Assembly (NCBI GenBank): GCA_034406715.1
Contig: CP137874.1
Location: 372,001 to 436,000 of the forward strand
Length of the DNA stretch: 64,000 nucleotides
Source: Rhodotorula mucilaginosa
Taxonomy: Eukaryota; Basidiomycota; Microbotryomycetes; Sporidiobolales; Sporidiobolaceae
Direction: 5' to 3'
This document shows positions 56,222 to 64,000 of this stretch, piece after piece; the first letter of the stretch is position 1, and each line of letters begins with the position of its first letter. The notes under the pieces were generated by a model. That model was not told the origin of the DNA. It saw only the letters and a program-made list of their open reading frames with translations, and did no database searches. Position numbers and translations under genes: made by a program.

Positions 56222-58514
56222 TCACAGCCAGTAAATATCTGGAGGAGTAGGCGCACGCGGATCCCAGGATGGCGGTATCCACATGGTCGGGGTGGGAAGA
56301 GAGGGCCGAGTCGATGATGCAGGTCGAGTGTAGGACCAGTCTGCGAGCGTGATGTTGGCGTGCGGCGACCGCATCGGGCCAAGCTGCGGGTTCCATCTCG
56401 CCGCGGTAGCTGCTGCCGTCATGGGCGCTGCTTGAACCGTCGAAGTCGACGTCGGGGAGGTCGAAGGCTGAGCACCTGGAGGCGACGGCTCACGACGCGA
56501 CGACGAAGATTTCTGGCGCGACTTTGGTTGGGCCGCGAAACTGCTCGTCGTCGCAAGCTCACGAGGCGCAGCGTCTTCATTGGGCACGCTCGCGTCTGAG
56601 GGGGGCTTGTAAACGACTTCGTCGCCGTGGCTGCTGTCGGAAGGCGTCGAGAGGGGCGTCGAGAGGGGCGTCGACCCGTTCGAGGCAGGTGACGACGACT
56701 GCAGAGACACCGGCTGCGCGCGTTCCTCGAGGTGCGAAGACGATCCGCTCGCTCTTGGAGAGACGAAGGGTTCCGGCGACGGCGGCATCGGCTGAGAGAA
56801 GGAGCTGATCGACATTCTAGCAAAGACTTGGTCGATGTCGGGAGTACTGGTCGTCAGAACCGAAGCGCGTGACGCCGGCTGTGCTTGATACCACTGCGCC
56901 GAGTACGGCTCGGCGTTCGCCGGAGCGACAAAACGAGCGGGGGACATGGACGATGCGCCGTATGACCGGTGCGAGGTCCAGGCAGAGCTCTGACTCTCGT
57001 AAACACGCGTGGGCGGGGCGACGATCTGTACCCAAGTCACATCTGACGCGGACGGCTCGTGCAACCTCCCATGACCCGACCGATATGCCTTGTAAGCCGT
57101 CGGTAGCGTCTTGTGGAGGACAGGGTGGTAAGTGCCCGCGAGCGAGGTACCCTGCTGGATGAGGTACGCGTTCGTCTGGCGCTGCAGCCGCGAGGCCTCG
57201 CTCAGCCGGAAACCGGCAGCGCCGAATATGCAGAGGGACGGTCCGCACAAGGCCAAGCGATCATGAGCGGCGAAGGAGCTCGAGAAGTCTTTGAGCTCGT
57301 GGTAGGCGAATCGGAGGCAGGCGACGACTTGCTCATACCCGTAGGATCCGCTGGCGAGATCGCGATCTGCGCGGGATTAGCGAGTTATGGGTAAGTGAGA
57401 AAAAAATCCCGAGGCGGCCAGTACAAGCTCCGAACGCACTGAGCTCGACGGGGTGCACGATCGATAGCCTTTCCGGTCTCGAGTCCGGGAACCGCGTCGC
57501 TTTTTGCAGCAGTCCGCCGCCGCCCGCCGTCGTGATCGTCTGCTGCTGGTAATCGAAGCCGTACGCGTATCGGTACAGAAACCGGAGCAGATCGAGCGCC
57601 GCCTCATGGCCTGGATCCGGGCTGGGCGGGGCGTCGTCCAGCTACGAAGGACAAGTCAGCGATGTCTCACTCGGTGCGAGCGTAGATGACGTCTTGACAC
57701 GAACCTGGACGTGGGAAAGAGCCATACAGAAGACGGTGAGGCCTCCGATCCCACCATCGCGGACTTCGTTCAGGTCGTACGTCACGAGTAGGGTCTTCAG
57801 CAAGAGGGCGAGTCGCTTCACCCGTTCGGCGTTCCCGGGCCGGCGCATCTCCACCTCTTTGAGCAGGCGAAGACTTTCGCGTGCTCCCTCTGGACCTTTG
57901 TCGCTGTTGAAGCTGACGTCCATGTCGAACCGGCCAAACTTGTCGGTCGTCTTGAGCTTGACTATGGGGACCTTTGCGCCGGTTACTAAGCGCACTTCGT
58001 GGTGCTGCGCGAATCGACATTTCACCACGGCAGTCTTGAGCGTGCTGAGCACCGAGTAGGTCGAGTGGTGGCGCAGGCTGTCGTCCTGAACCACGACGTC
58101 GAAATCGCTGTGGCGGCCACCCCACCACGTCAGTTGCGAGTTGCGGCACCCTGCTCGAAGCGCATGAACGCACCCGTCTGGAAGGTAGATGTCCGTCTGC
58201 ATTGACCCGAACAGCTCGCATTTGGCGTTTGGCCAGATTTCCGCGACGACTTTCTCGAAGCATGCAAAGACTTGCGCGCGGAGTCGGCGCTCCGACTCTG
58301 TTGGCTTGGTCCACTCGTAGAATGCAAGCACTTCCTCGCCCAGCCTGTGAAAAGAATGCCCGTTCAGCTGTCGAGAGAGGGGACTGAGCGGGCGAACAAG
58401 AGACGGCTGCGGGACGTACAGGTCGAGACCGCTACGGCGATCGTCCAGACGGCGGGGGCGTTCGGCCATCCAGGGTAAACGCTCGTCGTGCTGCGGATCT
58501 GAGCGCCCGGCCAT
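56222..58514 (-). CDS. TRF4: non-canonical poly(A) polymerase, Trf4/Cid14/PAPD5 type
   Basis: This family adds short A tails to nuclear RNAs for exosome decay as part of TRAMP. The nucleotidyltransferase domain reads LGEEVLAFYEWTKPTESE (joined across an intron), CELFGSMQTDIYLPDG and then DFDVVVQDD, giving the GS and DxD metal motifs. The third acidic residue is in RFDMDVSFNSDKGPEG. The central domain has RVKRLALLLKTLLVTYDLNE and GGIGGLTVFCMALSHVQ. The poly(A)-polymerase-associated domain has LLRFLYRYAYGFDYQQQTI. A Ser/Pro-rich disordered tail of about 300 residues ends DIYWL at 56222. The ATG at 58514 leaves only about 35 residues before the first helix, shorter than usual, so upstream coding exons may be missing from this model. 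With DIS3 it would act in the same decay pathway. Confidence 0.82.
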
Positions 58515-59143
58515 CCTATGCGTGTGTCGAGGTTGTCTGTCCCTTGAAGCCTTTCTGTCCGGGGACGAACTCGTGCAGCCTGCTGAACGGCAGCTGAGGA
58601 TGATAAGGCCAGTCCCTTGGCGTGTTCCGATCTCGCACTGTGTAGCCTGGAACAGCTCGAACGGCTAGCGGAGACCGATAACGTCGTTTGGAAGTGGAAC
58701 TGAGAGCAGAAGCCCCACTCGGATCTGCAAAAAGCACACCATTGCTCGGCCCAATCTGACCTACAGGGTCACCAGGACTTTCCTATGCTTACCGAGTCAA
58801 AGAAGTCAGCTCCGCGCCGGGTGACCCAGACGGCGCTTCCTCATTTTGCAGGAAACGACTTCGCAGCTCGCGAGCGCAAGTTTCTGTACGTGGACGTTGC
58901 AGGATACGCTCGGAGCCCAATGTACAGGAGGAAACGCAATGACGGTCTCTAGCAATCTCAGCGGCCAGCGCGAGGATCGTGTTCGACTGCGAACGGGGAG
59001 GAAAGCCGGCGGTGGGCTCTCCTGCGGATTCAGGTCCTCGTGCTAAAGAGGGTGGTTGCGGCAAGAAGGGCGCCGCACTGCCGTTGCTGCCCGGTCCCAA
59101 GCGCGTACGTCGACGGGGCGAGGAAAGTCGAAGGCGCGCGTAA
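58515..59143. other. uncertain region between UPF2 and the TRF4-type gene
   Basis: This region lies upstream of the TRF4-type gene and downstream of UPF2, both on the minus strand. It contains a good minus-strand intron pattern (GTAAGC at 58788, TTTTTGCAG near 58732) and open frames on both strands, so unmodelled 5' exons of the TRF4-type gene are possible. On the plus strand a 55-codon frame begins at 58785. None is firm enough to annotate as coding. Confidence 0.4.
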
Positions 59144-62100
59144 TTAGGGTACGACTTGAACCTTGACTCCCTTCTTGCGGTTCTCGGCTCCGTAGTTGAG
59201 GACGATCCCTCGGCGCGCAAGCGACTCTTTCAGCGCTGCAGTTGGTAATAAGAGGTCAGTCTCGCAGACGCAGGAGATGGAGAGATAAGGAAGAGAGCTC
59301 ACCTTGTTTGTCGAGCTCTTCTTCCCGCTCCTCGTAGTTCAGGACGAGCCGCTTCAGCCGTTCTTGTTCCGCCTTGTTCTGTTCGCGCTGCTGCGTCGTG
59401 CTCATGGCGATGGCCGAGTCGCGCGGGATCTCCATCGAGAGGGCCTATGTGCGTGCCGAGCGTGAAGAGCAGGTCGGAACATCAATCAGGGTAGAACGCG
59501 CTCCAACCCCATCAGAGACGACAGCGCGACGTACCTGCGGTTTGTTGCCCTTCTTGGTGAGCAGCGTGAACTGCATACCCTTCGGCTCAGTTGCTTCTCC
59601 CGCCGCCTCGTCCTCATCTTGCTGCTGTTGCTGCATCGCAGCCTCGGCGCGCTGCCTCCGGAAGAGCGGGATGCCCACATCGAGCGAGACCGGCTTCCGA
59701 TCCGGCACCTTGCGCGTCTCGGCATTGCTGCTGACCATCATCTTGGCCAGTTCGCGCGTAAAGTCGTCCTCCTCCTCTTGGGTCATCGCGTTCGGATCGC
59801 GCCCGCGACCTTCGCCCGTCTCGGACTCGGCGTCGCTGCCTTCCTCGGCATCGACATCGACATCACCATTCTCCTGCAAATCGCCAAATCAGCACGAAAG
59901 TCATCGAAAGATTATCAGCACCTGCTGCAGGAGGTGCTCACCTCGCTCTCCCCATCCGTCTCGGACTCTTCTTCATCGACTTCATCCGCGCCAGGTCGCG
60001 CACCCTGACCCTCACCTTCCACGTCCTGTTCGTCCTCTTCCGGCTCCGGCGGCGCTTTCGCCACAGCGGCCATCATCTCATCGACCGCGACGGCTGCTTC
60101 GGGGAAGGTCTGGAACTTGACCAGTTTCGGGCGAAGGTGCTCGAGCGTGTCGGAGTACATGAACCCGACGTCCATCGGGAGAGAGCCCTTTGCGAGGACG
60201 TACATCTGCGTCGCGGGAGTGGGGTATGAGCGCGCGCAAAGAAGGGTGAGGAAGAGTCCCGAACGGGTGGGCTGACCTGGAAGAAGGTGAGGAAGCTGTC
60301 GAGTTTCTTCTTCAGCGTGCCTCGGTCGAAGCAGGCCCCGCAGGTATCGAGCAGGGTACAGACGAGGCGGACACGGAAGTAGTCGTCCGGAGCATCGATC
60401 GCGGTCGGGAAATCAGGGTGCGGTCGACCCTCCGCTGCAGAAAGAGAGAACCCGTCAGTCTCGGAACGACTTCAGAGCCCAGATAAAGACTTACGGTGCC
60501 CGAACGTGACGAGCGACCACAGCGTATCAAATATGACTCTCGAGTCGACGACGCGGTAGTTGTACAACTCGCCGAGGTACTTGACAGTTGCGACCCGTTG
60601 CTGGTTGTACTTGAAGTTGTTGACTTCCATCCCCGTGCGCACGTTCTCGAGCACGTCGTCGAGGACTGCGACGCTGAAATCGGGGTGGAACCGTCCGAGG
60701 TCGTACAGCAAGACGGCAAAGAGGTGAACGTTGCTGTACTTGATCTTCCACACTTTGGTGAAGGCGTTGTGCAACTTGCGGACGACCTGTTATTGAGAGC
60801 AACGCTGGGTCAGCGCGCCGGCGACGCCAGAGTGTCATCAGAAGCCCTCGGATACAACGTACCTCGGGATCTTCCCAGTGCATCTTGCGGACGAGCTTGA
60901 GCACCTTGTCGCTCGAGTTGCGGTTCAGCATGTGGTAGAACAAGTGCCGGATAAAGAGTTGCATCGGAGTCCGTTCCTTCGGCGGGATCGCCGGCCGGTC
61001 AGGCGGGTCGCACTGGTAGTACGCATTGTCGAGCATGGCGGCTTGTCGCTCGTCGAGGTTCATCGCGGCGCGCTTGCGCTTATACACGTCGACGACTTGG
61101 CGCATCCGCTCCGAGGTGCTCTCGCTCCGGAGCAAGAAGCGACCGCACCCTTCCAGAAAGGTGCAGAAGTTGTCAATGTTGGGACCGGTAAAGTCGTCGA
61201 GGAGGACTTTGAAGACGAAAAAGGCGACGTGGACGGGCGTGACGCGGAACTTGGTCAGTTCGGCGAGGAAGCGCAAGTTCTGTGCGCGGGTTGTCGGGTT
61301 CGAGAAAGAGGTCAGATTAACTTCTGCTCTAGCGTCCGCTCCGGTCCATCATGCAAGCTCACCTTGGACCGGCTTTCGGCGAGGTCTGCATTCCGCTTCC
61401 GTTGCAAGTACCGGAACTCGTCCTCGAGCTGGTGTGCACGTCACTCGAACTCTGGTCAGCACGTGTCCCCGCGAGTGGAACAGAGCATGCCGGTGAGACG
61501 AGCAGAGTAGGGAGCTTACGAGGGCGACGAGCTCCTTGCCAATGTCGGGCATGTACGGGTTCAAAGTCCCGACGAGTCTGCCATAGTACGGCAAGATGTC
61601 TTGTCGATTGCGGCTGACCGAGCCGAGAGTCTGTGCGTCAAGAGAGCTGTTGTCAGCACGACGTTTTCCCAATCATGAAGAGGGGGGAAGGGACATCGCC
61701 CAAAGGGCAAGAAAACCACCCGGAACGCACCTTGACGAGTCGTTTCCTCGCCGCCTTGCTATTCAGCAACGCAAACTCGAGGGCGATGTCGTCAATGGCC
61801 TTTTTCGAAGACGCGTCCGGTAAGCGGGCAAAGATGGCGGTCAATTGGGCGGCAGGTCCGGAGGGGAGGATGGCAGGGTCCGGCTCGTCGGGCACGTCAT
61901 CGAGTTTCGCGACGGGGTCTCTGCAGCCGGGGGAGGAGGAAGGTCAACTCTGCGCCTGCGAATCGAAGGACGGTTCACGATTGTCAGGAAAAGATTGTGG
62001 GCGGGAGGATGAACTCACTCGATCTCTGCCGCGCCATCAGCTTCTATCAAACTTTCAGACCGCGGCTCTTCTCCCTCGATCGACAGCTTGACCTCCGCGT

Positions 62101-63866
62101 TCTCCCCAACAGCTGCAGCAGTCCCCTCTTCCTCCTTCGCCGCAGCCTCCTCCGTATTCGGGGGCGGTTCGTCCTTGACGCCGAGTATCACCGCCGGCAC
62201 TTCCCCCCTCAACTCTCTCAAATCCTCATAGAATTTCTTCTCCTCCTCATCGGCCCAGAGGCTCTGCGGACCCATCTCCTCGCCCGAGTTTTGGGCATTG
62301 GTGGAGGAACCGGCGCCGGTTACGAAGGACGAAGTGAGGCTCGATTGGAGAGAAGGGAGGGTTGGTAAGGGGAGGTTGAGGAGTTCAGAGAGTCTGTGTG
62401 CCGCGAGCAAGAAGAAGGAGTTTAGCCAACTCGATTCAGACGTGCCTGATCGAGGCACTGCGACGATTTTATGGAACCGATTTTATGGAACCGATTTTAT
62501 GGAACCGAAGACCCCGAAACGTACTGGGTTACGCTCGCCCACCCGCGTTCCCACGCCTTGACGGCCTTTTCGTAATTCTTCTCGCGGTCTTCAAATACCT
62601 CCCCGGAGCGGATGTACGCTTCGTGGTTCCGCTTATCTTGCTTTTGCAGTTCCTGCAAAGAGCCACCGATGTCCAGTCCGTTAGTGAGAGAGCGTCTTAC
62701 GCGAGAGAGAGAGAGAGAGAGAAGCGACGCACGAGATGAAGTTTCTGTTCGCGCTTGCCGAGCGCTTCAAAGTACGCGACGAGCAATTTGCGAAACTTGT
62801 CCTTGATCTCGCGCGGCACGAGGGGCGCCACCGCGCTGGACTCCTCGCTTGCCCCTCCTTCTCCGGCGGCGGCGGCGGCCAAGGCCGGGAATTCGTCGGT
62901 CGATTCAGTGTTGGCAGTAGCAGCACCGGAAGAAGAGGCTGGAGGAGGAGGGAGGTAGAGAGGTCCGAGGTGTTTGGCAAAAGCGATAGCGAGAGGGGCG
63001 ACGAGCGGGAGCGCTTCCTTGTCCGACGTGAGCTGTTTGCGAGCCTTGCGGGGGGTCAGCTTCTCTTGGGAACGAAGCAGATGAGGTGCCAAGACTGACC
63101 AGATCGCGCAGAGCTGCCCAGGTGATCTCTCCTGTCATCCCCGCCGTCGATTTCTCGCCCTTGCCACCGCCACCCGACTCTTTCCTAACGATGCCGATCG
63201 CCTCCAGATCTCCAACGATGCGCAATGTCGTCCGTTGCTTGATGATGCGAGCATTGTTCTCCTTTTCTTGGATGTCTTTGTCGGCGGCGTGGCTCGGCGA
63301 TCCGGGTTTGAGGCCTTGCAAGAGGAGGGAGGAGAACGGAGGGGTGAACAGTTCGGGGAAGCGGTTGTGCAGCGCGACGACCACCTGCGTGCTCGAAAAT
63401 CTGTCAGTCCAGTCCCGGGAATGGTTCCTCCGCGAGTAGGAGTGGACTGTAGGGATGCGAGCCCATACGCACCTCTACGGCACCTGCGACTTCGGCCGCG
63501 GTTTTGCATTTCGCGAGCCCTTCGACGACTGCGCCGACTGCCTCCTCGACGTACTTTTCGAGCGCGAGTTGCGAGATCTCGTTCAAGAGTGCGGGTACGG
63601 CCGCGTGCTGGTTCAGGGACGAGCGGAGTTTGACGAGGAGAGCCGTGTGTCGCTTGAGCGAGGTGTCGAGTTTCTTGCCGAGTCCCTCTGCGGGCGCGTC
63701 CGTCGTGGACCGGTCAGCTGCGTCAAGGTCTGGCTAGTTCACACGCGTACTCACCGGGCGGTCCTGCTCTGTGCCAGGCGTCGACCGTGATCTGCCTCAA
63801 CTCGATCCGGCGGAGGTTCCTTGCCTCCTTGTCCTTTGCGGCGGCGCCTTCGGGGAGGGTCGCCAT
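59144..63866 (-). CDS. NMD2: Nonsense-mediated decay factor Upf2/Nmd2
   Basis: This cytoplasmic scaffold links Upf3 on mRNA to the helicase Upf1. The start at 63866 gives MATLPEGAAAKDKEARNLRR. MIF4G domain 1 includes LKRHTALLVKLRSSLNQHAA and LHNRFPELFTPPFSSLLLQG. Domain 2 includes DDIALEFALLNSKAARKRLV, YYGRLVGTLNPYMPDIGKEL, then NLRFLAELTKFRVTPVHVAF and FKVLLDDFTGPNIDNFCTFL. Domain 3 includes VWKIKYSNVHLFAVLLYDLG, NNFKYNQQRVATVKYLGELY and VVDSRVIFDTLWSLVTFGH. An acidic stretch (59800-60050) and the Upf1-binding C-terminus (QFTLLTKKGNKPQ, LVLNYEEREEELDKQ) end at a TAA at 59144-59146. More than ten introns are used. An acidic Ala-rich insert lies between MIF4G 1 and 2. The gene looks complete. 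Confidence 0.93.
62465..62506. repeat. three tandem copies of a 14-bp unit in a UPF2 intron
   Basis: GATTTTATGGAACC is repeated three times without mismatch (62465, 62479, 62493) inside an intron whose donor GTACGT follows WASVTQ. It is AT-rich against a GC-rich background. A palindrome GTGCCT-GATCG-AGGCAC lies next to it at 62442-62458. Confidence 0.85.
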
Positions 63867-64000
63867 CTTCCAGTCCAGTCACGTCTGCCGATCTCGCCCT
63901 GTATACCACGCGGTCTAGAGAGTGTTGCGTTGAAGGCGGACGAGAGAGCGTCGGCTCCACCTCCCGATCGACTCGACTCTTGCGCTCTTCCGCCTCGACT
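63867..64000. promoter_or_regulatory. UPF2 upstream region, cut by the window edge
   Basis: Only 134 bp upstream of the UPF2 start codon are visible. No promoter motif or other gene can be called. Confidence 0.35.

Noticed and set aside
58785-58952. 55-codon plus-strand frame beginning MLTESKKSAPRRV
   Set aside because: It looks somewhat protein-like but has no splice-supported continuation, and the region also shows minus-strand splice signals; it is left unannotated.

Overview
The window is nuclear DNA of an intron-rich, GC-rich fungus, most likely a basidiomycete yeast of the red-yeast type (Pucciniomycotina, Microbotryomycetes). Three things point there. Genes are packed about 3 kb apart on both strands. 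Coding sequence is strongly GC-biased. Nearly every gene is cut by many 50-90 nt introns with GTRNGT donors, a CTGAC or CTAAC branch site and a short run to the AG. The gene set (AUR1, GCN2, YTH1, GTR2, PHO91 of the SPX type, UPF2) is fungal. No transposon, tRNA, rRNA or CRISPR was seen. Exon joins were worked out by eye from splice signals, reading frame and family motifs.

Layout, left to right: the C-terminal end of a Gln/Pro-rich protein (+); a MEMO1 homologue (-) head to head with the SAGA deubiquitinase UBP8 (+); a small mitochondrial-looking protein with a duplicated motif (+); inositol phosphorylceramide synthase AUR1 (+); the polyadenylation factor YTH1 (-) head to head with the phosphoinositide phosphatase SAC1 (+); a 3.4 kb island of unrecognised genes (15439-18852) holding a three-exon orphan (+) and a secreted repeat protein built from duplicated exons (-); the Rag GTPase GTR2 (+); a low-complexity Whi5/Nrm1-like candidate (-); a MetE-C-terminal-like protein (-); an F-box protein (-) head to head with the exosome nuclease DIS3 (+); the stress kinase GCN2 (+); an SV2-like MFS transporter (-); fimbrin SAC6 (-); a disordered unknown protein (-); the SPX phosphate transporter PHO91 (-); a membrane-anchored double-psi beta-barrel protein (-); a TRF4-type nucleotidyltransferase (-); and UPF2/NMD2 (-), whose start lies near the right edge.

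Taken together, four genes act in nuclear or cytoplasmic RNA processing and decay (YTH1, DIS3, the TRF4-type enzyme, UPF2). Two act in amino-acid sensing (GTR2 upstream of TORC1; GCN2 on eIF2-alpha), and AUR1, SAC1 and PHO91 serve membrane lipid and phosphate balance. This is probably chance neighbourhood, since fungi lack operons. The least explained parts are the island between SAC1 and GTR2, the double zinc-knuckle tail of YTH1, the Whi5/Nrm1-like candidate with a stop-free frame-neutral intron, and the duplicated-motif small protein after UBP8.
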